Source: Nocardia sp. NBC_00508 (GTDB lineage Bacteria; Actinomycetota; Actinomycetes; Mycobacteriales; Mycobacteriaceae). From it: a stretch of DNA of 64,000 nucleotides. A model generated the notes under the pieces. It searched no databases, had not been told where the DNA came from, and saw nothing but the letters and a program-made list of their open reading frames with translations. The position numbers and the translations under genes are program-made. This document shows, in pieces, positions 42,988 to 51,637 of this stretch. Numbering within the stretch: the stretch's first letter is position 1; every line of letters begins with the position of its first letter. The stretch spans positions 4,278,001-4,342,000 of the forward strand of contig NZ_CP107852.1 of assembly GCF_036346875.1 (NCBI RefSeq), in the 5' to 3' direction.

Positions 42988-45039
42988 ATGGCGGTGTCGC
43001 GGCGAACTGTGCTGGCGGGGGCCGCGATCGGTTCCGCGACGTTCGCGGCCGCCACGGCGCCAGGGATGAGCGGCGTTCCGGCGGGCGCCGCGCCGGATTC
43101 CGGCGGTTACGAAATCGGGGTCGGGCTCTCCGACATCACCGGACCCGCGGCCGAATGCGGCATGATGGGCTACTCCCAGCTCGAGCAGCAGACCGCCGGG
43201 ATTCACCTGCGCCCGCGGGCCAGGGCGTTCATCGTCGGCAGTGCCGGGCGACGGGTGGTCTTCGCGGTCGCCGAGAACGGCATGATCTTCCAGTCCGTGC
43301 ACCGCGGCGTGCTGGCCGAATTGGCCCGGCGCTTCGGTGATCTGTACACCGAGCAGAACGTGCTGCTCACCTCGACGCATTCACACGCGACCTGCGGCGG
43401 CTCCAGCAACGACTACGCCTACAACCTGTCCATTCTCGGCTTCCAGCAGCAGGTGTACGACGCGGAGGTGAACGGGATCGTCGAGGCGATCGCCGCCGCG
43501 CACGCCGACCTCGGCCCTGGCTCGCTCGCGCTCGGCCGTAGTGAGCTGCACGACGCGAGCGTGAATCGTTCGCGGGTGGCTTGGGAGCTCAATCCGCCTG
43601 CGGACAAGCAACATTTCCCCGATGCCATCGATCCGGAGGTGACCGCTCTCGCCCTGCGCAAGGGCGGCGCGACGGTAGGGACGATCACCTGGTTCGCCAC
43701 GCACAACACCTCGATGACCAACGCGAATCGTCTGATCAGCTCGGACAACAAGGGCTACGCCTCGTTCTCCGCCGAGCACATCGACCACGGCGTGCGCTAC
43801 CTGGACGGCAAGCCCTCGTTCGTCGCCGCCTTCGCGCAGACCAACGCGGGCGACATGTCCCCGAATCTGAACCTGCGGCCGGGTTCCGGACCCACCGAGG
43901 ACGAGTTCGAGAACACGCGCATCATCGGCGAGCGGCAGTACCTGGCGTCGAAAGAGGCGGTAGGCCAAGCCCAATCGATCGGCGGTCCGATCGACGCGCT
44001 GCTCTGCTACATCGACTTGGCCGACATCGCCGTGGACGGTCACTTCACGCCAGATGGCCAACCGCGTCGTACCGCACCGGCGGCGGCGGGTGTTTCGCTC
44101 ATCGCGGGTAGCGTCGAGGACGGCCCGGGCCTGCCCGGCGGACCCGTGCCGGAGGGCGTGCGCAACCCGTTGGTCGACTGGGTCGGCAATCCTGACCGGA
44201 CCGCGCCGGGCTGGTTGGCGGACGCGCAGGCGCCCAAGGTGATCGCGGCGCCGCTCGGTCTGTTGCCTCCGGTGCCGTGGGTGCCGAATGTGCTGCCGAT
44301 TCAGCTCGTTCACATCGGCGAGCTCTATTTAGCCGCTGCGGGAGGCGAATTCACCATTACGTCCGGACTTCGAATCCGCCGTGCCGTCGCGCAGGCACTG
44401 AACGTTCCGCTGGAGCAGGTGCTCATGCAGGGGTACGCCAATGCCTACCACGAATACGTCACCACGCCCGAGGAATACGACGCCCAGCAGTACGAGGGCG
44501 CTTCGACCCTGTTCGGCCGCTACACGTTGTGTGCCTATCAGCAGGAATTCACGCGTCTGGCCGACGCATTCGTCGCCCGCCGGCAGGTGCCGCGCGGCCC
44601 GGCGCCGCGCGACGTTTCGCACCTCCAGCCGAATTTCCAACCGGGTGCGGGACCGGACGTCGCCACACCCGGCCGTGGCTTCGGCGACGTGCTCGTGCAA
44701 CCCGAACCGTTCTACGGCCGCGGCGGTCGGGTAGTGGCGGAATTCGTCTCGGCGCATCCGAAACACGACAACCGCCGCAACGGCACGTTCTTGGAAGTGC
44801 AGCGCAGGAATTCCTCCGGGGCGTGGGCGCGGGTGGCCAACGAGGGCGAGTGGGCGGTGAAGTTCTTCTGGAGCAAGCGCGGCACGGCCGGGTCGGTGGC
44901 CCGATTCACCTGGGACATTCCCCTCGATGCCGCGCCAGGTCGCTACCGCTTCGAGCACTATGCGACTCGTCTGGATCCGGACGGCGGGCTGCACCCCTTC
45001 ACCGGGACAACCGAAGAATTCGAGGTGGGTGGACCGTAG
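42988..45039 (+). CDS. Neutral ceramidase, Tat-exported
   Basis: 683 residues. Twin-arginine signal SRRTVLAGAAIGSATFAAA. Neutral/alkaline ceramidase fold: IGVGLSDITGPAAECGMMGY at the start, zinc-ligand THSHATCGG, the nucleophile motif NAGDMSPN, and YANAYHEYVTTPEEYDAQQYEGASTLFG in the C-terminal half (cut here for description), followed by an Ig-like C-terminal domain. Hydrolyses ceramide to sphingosine and fatty acid; nocardiae lack sphingolipids, so host or environmental ceramide is the likely substrate. ATG at 42988 with GGAAGGGAG upstream. Confidence 0.93.
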   Translation: MAVSRRTVLAGAAIGSATFAAATAPGMSGVPAGAAPDSGGYEIGVGLSDITGPAAECGMMGYSQLEQQTAGIHLRPRARAFIVGSAGRRVVFAVAENGMIFQSVHRGVLAELARRFGDLYTEQNVLLTSTHSHATCGGSSNDYAYNLSILGFQQQVYDAEVNGIVEAIAAAHADLGPGSLALGRSELHDASVNRSRVAWELNPPADKQHFPDAIDPEVTALALRKGGATVGTITWFATHNTSMTNANRLISSDNKGYASFSAEHIDHGVRYLDGKPSFVAAFAQTNAGDMSPNLNLRPGSGPTEDEFENTRIIGERQYLASKEAVGQAQSIGGPIDALLCYIDLADIAVDGHFTPDGQPRRTAPAAAGVSLIAGSVEDGPGLPGGPVPEGVRNPLVDWVGNPDRTAPGWLADAQAPKVIAAPLGLLPPVPWVPNVLPIQLVHIGELYLAAAGGEFTITSGLRIRRAVAQALNVPLEQVLMQGYANAYHEYVTTPEEYDAQQYEGASTLFGRYTLCAYQQEFTRLADAFVARRQVPRGPAPRDVSHLQPNFQPGAGPDVATPGRGFGDVLVQPEPFYGRGGRVVAEFVSAHPKHDNRRNGTFLEVQRRNSSGAWARVANEGEWAVKFFWSKRGTAGSVARFTWDIPLDAAPGRYRFEHYATRLDPDGGLHPFTGTTEEFEVGGP

Positions 45040-45048
45040 CCCCGCCGA

Positions 45049-45288
45049 CTACAGACCGGTCTGCGCGCCCTTGTCGCCCCGCCGCGCGCCGCGGCGCTGG
45101 ACCAGGTAGATCACCAGGGCGATCCCGCCGACCACCAGCCCCATCAGACACACCGGACGTGCCGCCGCCCAGCGGTCGCCGCCCACCCACACCACCACGG
45201 TGGCGATCAACCACAGCGCGCTGCCGACCGCGAGCACGGGGCGCGGATCGGTCAGCCGCGGTGGAAGTTGCGGGACATTCTTTGTCAC
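45049..45288 (-). CDS. DUF2530 membrane protein (Rv0879c homologue)
   Basis: 79 residues with two membrane segments (VLAVGSALWLIATVVVWVGG, VCLMGLVVGGIALVIYLVQR) and a basic tail. GTG start. Function unknown. Converges with the ceramidase gene (9 bp) and lies divergent from the MarR gene as in M. tuberculosis. Confidence 0.82.
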   Translation of the reverse strand: MTKNVPQLPPRLTDPRPVLAVGSALWLIATVVVWVGGDRWAAARPVCLMGLVVGGIALVIYLVQRRGARRGDKGAQTGL

Positions 45289-45414
45289 GCGCTCAGCCTA
45301 ATGGGCGTGGTCAGGCGAGGTAAGGCCGAGGCAGCAGCGGCCGAGCGGAGGCGAGGCACCGCCGAGCGGCGGAAAGACGTTCGCGGCGAGGCGGTCGGCG
45401 TATCGTTTGCCACT

Positions 45415-45852
45415 GTGACAACGCCATCGGATCTTCGAGCCCTCGCTGGTGAGCTCTCGCTGGCGGTCGTTCGACTGACGCGACACCTGCGCGGCCGTCG
45501 CGCCGACTCGCAGATCTCGCTGACTCAGCTCTCGGCGCTCGCGACGCTCTCGCGCGAGGGTGCGATGACGCCGGGGGCCCTCGCGGCGAAGGAGCGTGTG
45601 CAGCCGCCCTCGATGACCCGTGTCATCGCGTCGCTCACCGATCTGGACCTGGTGGAGCGCAATCCGCATCCGACCGATGGCCGCCAGATCATCGTCTCGT
45701 TGTCTCCGGGGGGCCGTGCGCTCATCGCCGACGAAACCAGCGCCCGCGAGGCGTGGATGACCGAACAGCTGGCGACGCTCAGCGAGGAGCAGCTCGTTGT
45801 GCTCGGCCGGGCCGTGGCGATCATGAAGCAGATCGTCGCGGAATCCGAGTAG
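45415..45852 (+). CDS. MarR-family regulator (Rv0880 homologue)
   Basis: 145 residues, winged helix: ISLTQLSALATLSREGAMTP, LAAKERVQPPSMTRVIASLT, LVERNPHPTDGRQIIVSLSP. GTG at 45415 with no Shine-Dalgarno; may be leaderless. In M. tuberculosis Rv0880 responds to small phenolics such as salicylate in vitro, worth noting beside a salicylate-making strain. Confidence 0.88.
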   Translation: MTTPSDLRALAGELSLAVVRLTRHLRGRRADSQISLTQLSALATLSREGAMTPGALAAKERVQPPSMTRVIASLTDLDLVERNPHPTDGRQIIVSLSPGGRALIADETSAREAWMTEQLATLSEEQLVVLGRAVAIMKQIVAESE

Positions 45853-45895
45853 CGGCGAGGGCCGCAACAGGATTCGCGGTCACCGCGGCACTCGC

Positions 45896-46135
45896 TCAGC
45901 GTCCGGTTCGGACGAGCCGGACACTGGTCTTCCCGCCCCACCACAGCAGCCGGGCTGTGATCGCCAGGTAGAGCGCGAACGCCGGATAGACCAGCACGCC
46001 GTAGTCGTCGGACCACCTCGGTAGGTGGGTGAGCCGCGTGCCCGCGGCGACGAGCAGCAGGAGCCCGAGCACCACCGCGATCGGCGCGAGGGGCGTGGTG
46101 TCCTGGTCGGCCGGTGGAGCTGGGCGATCGGTCAT
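45896..46135 (-). CDS. Small membrane protein of unknown function
   Basis: 79 residues, two hydrophobic segments (IAVVLGLLLLVAAGTRL, YGVLVYPAFALYLAITARLL) and a basic end. ATG start with GGAGGG upstream (complement of 46140-46146). No function assigned. Confidence 0.72.
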   Translation of the reverse strand: MTDRPAPPADQDTTPLAPIAVVLGLLLLVAAGTRLTHLPRWSDDYGVLVYPAFALYLAITARLLWWGGKTSVRLVRTGR

Positions 46136-46249
46136 GGTGGAGCCCTCCTGATGCGGTCGGCTCGGCGCCCGGATCGAGGCGCGGGGGCACTGGCAAGTCA
46201 GTTACCTTCTAGCTAACTTTCGCACGAAGGGGGCTTTTCGTTAACAGTC

Positions 46250-46265
46250 TGTGACACAGATCACT
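46250..46265 (-). promoter_or_regulatory. CRP-like site
   Basis: TGTGACACAGATCACT matches TGTGA-N6-TCACA except the last base. It lies 115 bp upstream of the small membrane protein gene at 46135 and just after the YccF gene. An AGTTA/TAACT dyad is nearby (46199-46218). The rest of the gap has no gene. Confidence 0.4.
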
Positions 46266-46376
46266 GTCGTGTCGCGAATGTGGCGAGCATGCCGGATCGA
46301 CTCGCTTCCGAGTCGGCAGGCGAGAATGGGGATGAGCCCGAGGATCGGCCCAGCCGAATCATCGCGTCGGCGAGAC

Positions 46377-46778
46377 CTATCCGGCGGCGAACGGCTGATC
46401 GCTGTCCACGATCTCGCGGCCGAGCGGGAACAGTGAGACAGGTATCAGTTTGAGGTTGGCCCAGCCGAAGGGAATGCCGATGATCGACACGAACAGCGGA
46501 ATACTCGTCAGTAGGTGACCCAGCGCCAGCCACCATCCGGCAACGATGAACCAGATGATATTGCCGATCAGCGAGCCCGCCCCCGCACCGGGTTTCTCCA
46601 CGGTGGTCCGGCCGAACGGCCACAGCACGTAGGCCGCGATCCGGAAGGACGCGATCCCGAAGGGGATCGTGATGATCAGGATGAAGCAGATGATCCCTGC
46701 CACGATGTAGCCAAGCGCCAGCCAGAACCCCGCGAAGATGAGCCACAGGATGTTGAGAACCAACTGAATCGGCTTCAT
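46377..46778 (-). CDS. YccF-family membrane protein
   Basis: 133 residues with duplicated YccF motifs: IQLVLNILWLIFAGFWLALG, TIPFGIASFRIAAYVLWPFG, then GNIIWFIVAGWWLALGHLLT, GIPFGWANLKLIPVSLFPLG. Four membrane segments; function unknown. ATG at 46778. Same strand as the Eis-like gene upstream (68 bp). Confidence 0.88.
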   Translation of the reverse strand: MKPIQLVLNILWLIFAGFWLALGYIVAGIICFILIITIPFGIASFRIAAYVLWPFGRTTVEKPGAGAGSLIGNIIWFIVAGWWLALGHLLTSIPLFVSIIGIPFGWANLKLIPVSLFPLGREIVDSDQPFAAG

Positions 46779-46846
46779 GACACCAGCATGCCAGCCCCGC
46801 GCCGATTCGGACATCTCTTCCTTCCCGGCGGCGGAGCGGCCCACGC

Positions 46847-48049
46847 TCAGAAGAACCAGCCGAGTGCCGCGTCCCGTTCGGCGCGGAAGGCGTCGTCGAA
46901 CGCGCGCAGCAGGGCGGAATCCTTGGCCCGCAACCTGTTCGCCGCGGCGAACAGCCGGGCCGGGTACGCGCCGAAGTACATGCTGCCCAGGATGTCGATG
47001 CCGAGTTCGATATCGGCGGCACGATCGGTGGGTTCGCAGACGGCCTGTCCGTCCCGTACACGCAGCTCGAACGTGCCACCCGCGTTCCGGAAGGGGTCGG
47101 TCACCTCCAGCGCCACATCCAGGTCGCCCGCATAGGCTCGCGCCGCCAGCGCCGCAGGAATGTCCATGAGGCGCAGCCACAAACCGTCGTAGCGTGCCGT
47201 CGTGCGCACGAGCCGTGGGTCGGTGAGCAGATAGGGGAGCGGGTCGTGGTCGGTCAGCACGGCTGCGACCCGCTGCACCAGATCCAGTCCGAGCAGGGCC
47301 CGCCACAGCGCCGCGTGCGCCTCCTTGGTGACCGCCCGCATCTCGACGACCTCGACCGTTCTCGCCCGGCCCTCGGAGTGGAAGCGATACAGCGCATAGC
47401 CGTCGGCGTGCAGCAGCGCGAACAGGTCGCTGCCGCCGTCGCGGAAGCGCTGCGGGTCGTCGAACAGGATGTCCCAGCTCGCGGCCGGACGCACCTGCGC
47501 GCCCGGCACCAGCCTGCGCCAGCGGTCGTAGATCGACTCCGCCGCCCCGCGCATATCGCGCGCCGCAGGCAGCGTGACCCCGCCGGGGTCCGGTGCGGAC
47601 GGCAGGAATTCGGCGAACCGGCGATCGATGGTCACCGCGTTCTCCCGCGTCGCCGTGCCGTAGCCGAAGCGGCCGTAGATGCCGCCCTCGCTGGCGGTGA
47701 ACATGGTCAGCGGCAGGTCCGCCGCCTCGATGCGCCGGTGCTGTTCGGTGTACATGGCGCGGAGGATGCCGCGCCGCCGATGCGTCGGCGCCACGCCGAC
47801 ACCGGCGATGCCGCACGCCTGCACGGTCCGTTCACCGGGCACGGTCACCGTCATGGTGGTCGACTGGACGTGCCCGACGATCTGTCCGTCGGCCTCTGCC
47901 ACGATCGAGTTCTCCTCGGGAAACAGCAGCGGCACCCGGTCCAGCTCCGCTGGGTCGTAGCGGGTGCCGAAGGAGGTCTCCACCAGCGTCTCGATCGCGG
48001 GCGTGTCGTCCTCGGTGGCGGAGCGGATCGTGATTCCCGGAAGGGTCAT
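46847..48049 (-). CDS. eis: Eis-like GNAT acetyltransferase
   Basis: 400 residues, three-part Eis architecture: N-terminal GNAT with GVAPTHRRRGILRAMYTEQH, a second GNAT-like domain beginning near FGYGTATREN (Tyr position of the general acid), and a C-terminal SCP2-like sterol-carrier fold ending in GWFF, whose terminal carboxylate serves as base in Eis. Eis enzymes acetylate aminoglycosides at several amines and some proteins. ATG at 48049 with GGAAGGG-type sequence nearby. Whether it confers kanamycin tolerance is unknown. Confidence 0.85.
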   Translation of the reverse strand: MTLPGITIRSATEDDTPAIETLVETSFGTRYDPAELDRVPLLFPEENSIVAEADGQIVGHVQSTTMTVTVPGERTVQACGIAGVGVAPTHRRRGILRAMYTEQHRRIEAADLPLTMFTASEGGIYGRFGYGTATRENAVTIDRRFAEFLPSAPDPGGVTLPAARDMRGAAESIYDRWRRLVPGAQVRPAASWDILFDDPQRFRDGGSDLFALLHADGYALYRFHSEGRARTVEVVEMRAVTKEAHAALWRALLGLDLVQRVAAVLTDHDPLPYLLTDPRLVRTTARYDGLWLRLMDIPAALAARAYAGDLDVALEVTDPFRNAGGTFELRVRDGQAVCEPTDRAADIELGIDILGSMYFGAYPARLFAAANRLRAKDSALLRAFDDAFRAERDAALGWFF

Positions 48050-48163
48050 GCCTCGACCATCCCACGTTCCCGGAGGCGACCGCACCGGATTTTCCTCGGC
48101 GCCCGCGACTGCCGAGCGAACACCGATTCGGTCCCGGCCGGAGCCGCCCGGCAGGATGGAGCG

Positions 48164-48967
48164 GTGGCCGAAGTGATCGATATCGATGACCCCGCCGACC
48201 CCAGGGTCGACGACTTCCGCGATCTCAAGTCGGCCGATCGCAGGCCCGATCTGCCCGGGCGCAAGGGACTGGTGATCGCCGAGGGCGTCGTCGTCGTCCA
48301 GCGGATGCTCGATTCGCGATTCGCGCCGACCGCGCTGCTCGGTGTGGAGCGCAAGCGCGCCGAACTCGCCGACGATCTGGTGGCGGTCGATGTTCCGTAT
48401 TACCGCGCCTCGGCCGAGGTGATGGCGGAGGTGGTCGGCTTCCATCTCAATCGTGGCGTGCTCGCCGTCGCCGGTCGCCGCGCGGAGCTGGAGGTCGCCG
48501 AGGTGATCGAGAAGGCGCGGACCGTCGCGGTGCTCGAAGGCGTCAACGACCACGAGAATCTCGGCGCCATGTTCCGCAACGCGGCCGGGCTGGGAGCCGA
48601 TGCGATCCTGTTCGGCGACCGCTGCGCCGATCCGCTCTACCGCCGCGCCGTGCGGGTGTCGATGGGACACGTGCTGCGGGTGCCCTTCGCGTCCGTGCCG
48701 GATTGGCCGGACGGTCTGGATATACTGCGCCGCAAGGGATTCCAGATCGTCGCGCTCACCCCGAAGGCAGCGGCGGTGAATCTGGCGACGGCGATGACGG
48801 GGGAGCGAGTGGCGTTGTTGCTCGGGGCCGAGGGCCCGGGACTGACCGAGGAGGCCATGCGTGCCACCGATATCCGGGCGCGCATCCCGATGACGCCCGG
48901 CACCGACTCGCTCAATGTCGCGACCGCGGCGGCGATGGCCTTCTACGAGCGGGTGAGGACGGCGTGA
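48164..48967 (+). CDS. SpoU/TrmH-family RNA methyltransferase (Rv0881 homologue)
   Basis: 267 residues: an N-terminal L30e-like substrate-binding part and a C-terminal SPOUT knot domain with NDHENLGAMFRNAAGLGADA (motif 1), LLLGAEGPGLTEEA (motif 2) and IPMTPGTDSLNVATAAAMAF (motif 3). Methylates a ribose 2'-OH in rRNA or tRNA. GTG at 48164 with GGATGGA upstream. Overlaps the DUF2537 gene by 4 bp. Confidence 0.9.
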   Translation: MAEVIDIDDPADPRVDDFRDLKSADRRPDLPGRKGLVIAEGVVVVQRMLDSRFAPTALLGVERKRAELADDLVAVDVPYYRASAEVMAEVVGFHLNRGVLAVAGRRAELEVAEVIEKARTVAVLEGVNDHENLGAMFRNAAGLGADAILFGDRCADPLYRRAVRVSMGHVLRVPFASVPDWPDGLDILRRKGFQIVALTPKAAAVNLATAMTGERVALLLGAEGPGLTEEAMRATDIRARIPMTPGTDSLNVATAAAMAFYERVRTA

Positions 48968-49263
48968 CCGGTCCGTATCGCCCGTACCCGTCCTACCAGG
49001 ACCCGACACCATGGGGCGCCGGGCTCACCGTGGCGATCATGGTGGCGCTGCTGTCGGCGGTCGCGGTGTACTCCTTCGGCGCCGCGCTGGCCGAGGTGCA
49101 CCCGCTGCTCGCGGTCGCGGTGAATCTGGTCGCGGCCGGTGGCGCCGCGCCTACCGTGTGGCGGTGGCGCTTCGCCCCCGTGACCCGGTGGGTGGTCGGT
49201 GGCGGTGCGGCGGGTGTGCTGCTCGGGTGGGCAACACTGCTGCTCGGCGCAGTTGCTGCCTGA
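48964..49263 (+). CDS. DUF2537 membrane protein (Rv0882 homologue)
   Basis: 99 residues with three hydrophobic segments after PYRPYPSYQDPTPWGAG. GTG in a GTGA overlap with the methyltransferase stop, so coupled. Function unknown. Confidence 0.82.
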   Translation: MTGPYRPYPSYQDPTPWGAGLTVAIMVALLSAVAVYSFGAALAEVHPLLAVAVNLVAAGGAAPTVWRWRFAPVTRWVVGGGAAGVLLGWATLLLGAVAA

Positions 49264-49314
49264 TCGGCGAAGCCATGGCGGGCCCTGCGGTATCGACACC
49301 GGGTGTGGTTACGT

Positions 49315-50055
49315 CTAGAGAACCCGGTCGTGGCCGCGCAGCCAGCCGAAAAAGCCCCGCCTGCGCTGGTCATGTGCCTCCCCGTCGGCCGGGGCCTGTC
49401 CGACGGGCTCGGGTGCGTGGCCTTTGGGGTAGAGCGTGAATCCGCAGATGGGGACATCACCCGGCACGAGCGCGCCGTCCGCGGCGGGTGCACGGTAGTG
49501 GAAGCCGAGCCATTCGTTGTTCGCGGTGTCGGCGAAGTCGGGCGGATCGAACGGCAGCGTCTGCGGGTCGGGTAATTCACCGGCGCGCCACTGGACCGGA
49601 TGCTCGCCTGCCCAGTACGGCCGCTCCCACACCAGCGGAAGTCCCTCGTCCTCCAGGATGTTCACCCTCGTCGAGCTGAACGACCTGCGCAGTTCCCCGC
49701 GCTCCCAGTGCGCGAACGCACCCCAGCCGTGCCCCGCGTCGAAGGACACCAGGTAAGTGTGTTCGGAAGCCAGCGGACGCACCAGCAACTCCGGGATCTC
49801 GGTCGGACGGATGCGAGCGGCTTGCGCCGAGCACAGCACCGTCACACCGGGATAGCAACCGATGTACACCTGACCGGCTTCCGGGCCCGCACAACCGGCC
49901 AGCGTCCCGACCATGATCGGCCGAACATCGCAGTCGTCGTGCAGTTGCTTCGCAAGTGCCAGTGCGGCTTCCGGGTCCGGGTCGTGGTTCGCTCGCAGTA
50001 CTGCCAAGGGGTTGGGTGCATCGGCATACCAGAGTGACGAAGCCTTCGAAAGCAT
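49315..50055 (-). CDS. DUF6928-family protein
   Basis: 246 residues starting MLSKASSLWYADAPNPLAVL, with VSFDAGHGWGAFAHWERGEL, and PPDFADTANNEWLGFHYRAP. Cytosolic, no signal. Found in Nocardia and mycobacteria; function unknown. ATG at 50055 fits the family start. Confidence 0.75.
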   Translation of the reverse strand: MLSKASSLWYADAPNPLAVLRANHDPDPEAALALAKQLHDDCDVRPIMVGTLAGCAGPEAGQVYIGCYPGVTVLCSAQAARIRPTEIPELLVRPLASEHTYLVSFDAGHGWGAFAHWERGELRRSFSSTRVNILEDEGLPLVWERPYWAGEHPVQWRAGELPDPQTLPFDPPDFADTANNEWLGFHYRAPAADGALVPGDVPICGFTLYPKGHAPEPVGQAPADGEAHDQRRRGFFGWLRGHDRVL

Positions 50056-50415
50056 GTCCGGCACCTCCCGATAGTTGCACGAATCAACTCCGCGAACTTC
50101 GAGCAACGCACAGCGGCGCCGATCGGCTCACTACAGGGATGAGCTGCTCGGCGCCGACGCACGTCGTCGACCACACCGCAAACTTACTCGCCCAGCACTG
50201 GCTGTGGCGTGGCTTCGCACCGCGAACACGCGACGCGCCCAGCCGTCATATGCGGACCCGCTCGTGGGTGTAGGTAGCAATTCCATTCGGGCGGGCGATC
50301 GAGCATCGGATCGCAACTACTGATCTCGCGAGCACATGGGTCACTCACCGGGAACGCCCAGAACCCGGGCGATACCCAACGCAGGACCTGAACGCGGGCC
50401 CCGCGGCACCTACTA

Positions 50416-51602
50416 GTGCCTCGTCAAGCAACCTTCGGTAGGTAATCAGGGTGCCGGATCTTGGAGTTGACGGCGAAGTCGCGTTTGGGTCGGGCGTGCT
50501 GGTTGTACCAGCGGATGTAGGCGCCGATCGCGGCGTCCTGTTCGTCGTGGCTGCGGTGATCGGTGCCGTTCAAGGCGAAGTAGCGTAGAGCCGCGAATTC
50601 GGACTCGATCCAGTTCAACCACGATGAATAGGTCGGTAGGAAGACCAGTTCCACGTTGTTGGCCGCAGCCCAGGTGCGGACCTCGGCTCGTTTGTGCGGG
50701 GAGAAGTTGTCGGCGATGACGTAGAGCTTCTGTCCGGGCCAGCGCGCCCGCAGCGACTTCAGCAACGACAGGAACTCCTGCCACCGTTTACGATCCCGGA
50801 TCCGGTAGTGGATCTTGCCGGTCGCCAGATCCAGAGCGCCGAGTAGGTGCCGCACGCCCTGGGTGCGCCGGTAGGTCGCCCGCAACCGTTTCGGGGTTCG
50901 TCGCCCGAACCAGCCACGACCAGCGCGGGGTTGCAAGTTCAGCGGCCCGAACTCGTCCACGCAGACCACCCGCCCATCGGTGGGTGGATGGTCATAGAGG
51001 TCCAGGACGCGGTTCATCTTCGCGGTGAACTCCGGGTCGGTGCCCGCTTTCCAGGTCTTGACCGCCTGCCACGACACCCCCTCGCCGTGGAGGATCTTGC
51101 GCAGAGTTTCGCGGCTGATCTCAGCGATTCCGTTGGTCAGCAACACTTCTCGCAGTTTCGACAGGCTCCACACCGAGAACGGCCAGCCCAGATCACGCGG
51201 GCAGCACCGGGCGATACAAGCGATGCGTTCACGCGTCGCCCGATCTACCTTCTTCGGCCTGCCCGCGCTCCATTTTGGGTCCAGAGCTTCGAACCCCCGC
51301 TCGTTGAACTCGTGGATCACCTGCCGCACATACGCCTCGCTGACCTGCATCAACCTCGCGATCGCGGGGGCCGGTTGCCGCTGCGCCGAGGCCATCACCA
51401 CGATCGCTCGTCGCGTCCTGACCGGTTGTTTGCTCGTCTTGGTGATCTTCTGCAACCGGCGCCCCTCCTCCGGGGTCACCGCCCGCACAAACACTTCCGG
51501 CCTCCGGGCCACCGACACCACCTCCACTGGCAGCATCACCGGACACGCGTCCACGATCAACCCGACACCCGGTTACCAGGGCAACCTACCTGGACGAGGC
51601 AC
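50416..51602 (-). mobile_element. IS630/Tc1-mariner-type insertion sequence
   Basis: 1187 bp with 10-bp perfect terminal inverted repeats (GTGCCTCGTC at both ends; the next bases are only partly alike) flanked by TA on each side, the target duplication expected of this superfamily. Encodes one transposase and appears intact. Confidence 0.92.
50424..51536 (-). CDS. IS630-family DDE transposase
   Basis: 370 residues from ATG 51536 (a TTG at 51560 would add 8). N-terminal HTH region (PAPAIARLMQVSEAYVRQVI, WSAGRPKKVDRATRERIAC), then the DDE catalytic domain: first Asp in VVCVDEFGPLN, second in VIADNFSPHK, Glu in SSWLNWIESEFAALR. Reading frame uninterrupted, so probably functional. Confidence 0.93.
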   Translation of the reverse strand: MLPVEVVSVARRPEVFVRAVTPEEGRRLQKITKTSKQPVRTRRAIVVMASAQRQPAPAIARLMQVSEAYVRQVIHEFNERGFEALDPKWSAGRPKKVDRATRERIACIARCCPRDLGWPFSVWSLSKLREVLLTNGIAEISRETLRKILHGEGVSWQAVKTWKAGTDPEFTAKMNRVLDLYDHPPTDGRVVCVDEFGPLNLQPRAGRGWFGRRTPKRLRATYRRTQGVRHLLGALDLATGKIHYRIRDRKRWQEFLSLLKSLRARWPGQKLYVIADNFSPHKRAEVRTWAAANNVELVFLPTYSSWLNWIESEFAALRYFALNGTDHRSHDEQDAAIGAYIRWYNQHARPKRDFAVNSKIRHPDYLPKVA

Positions 51603-51637
51603 TAGTACGGCCTGAATACCCGGAGAGGCGGGGGAGT

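Larger units (their letters stand above)
50319..51635 (+). repeat. Family B repeat, copy 4, split by the IS630-type element
   Basis: Left part 50319-50415 (CTGATCTCGCGAGCACATGG to CACCTACTA), right part 51603-51635 (TAGTACGGCCTGAATACCCG to GGGGGAG). Joined at the shared TA they restore a normal unit (compare GACTAGTACGGCC in copy 3). The gap 50056-50318 upstream holds no recognised gene. Confidence 0.88.
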
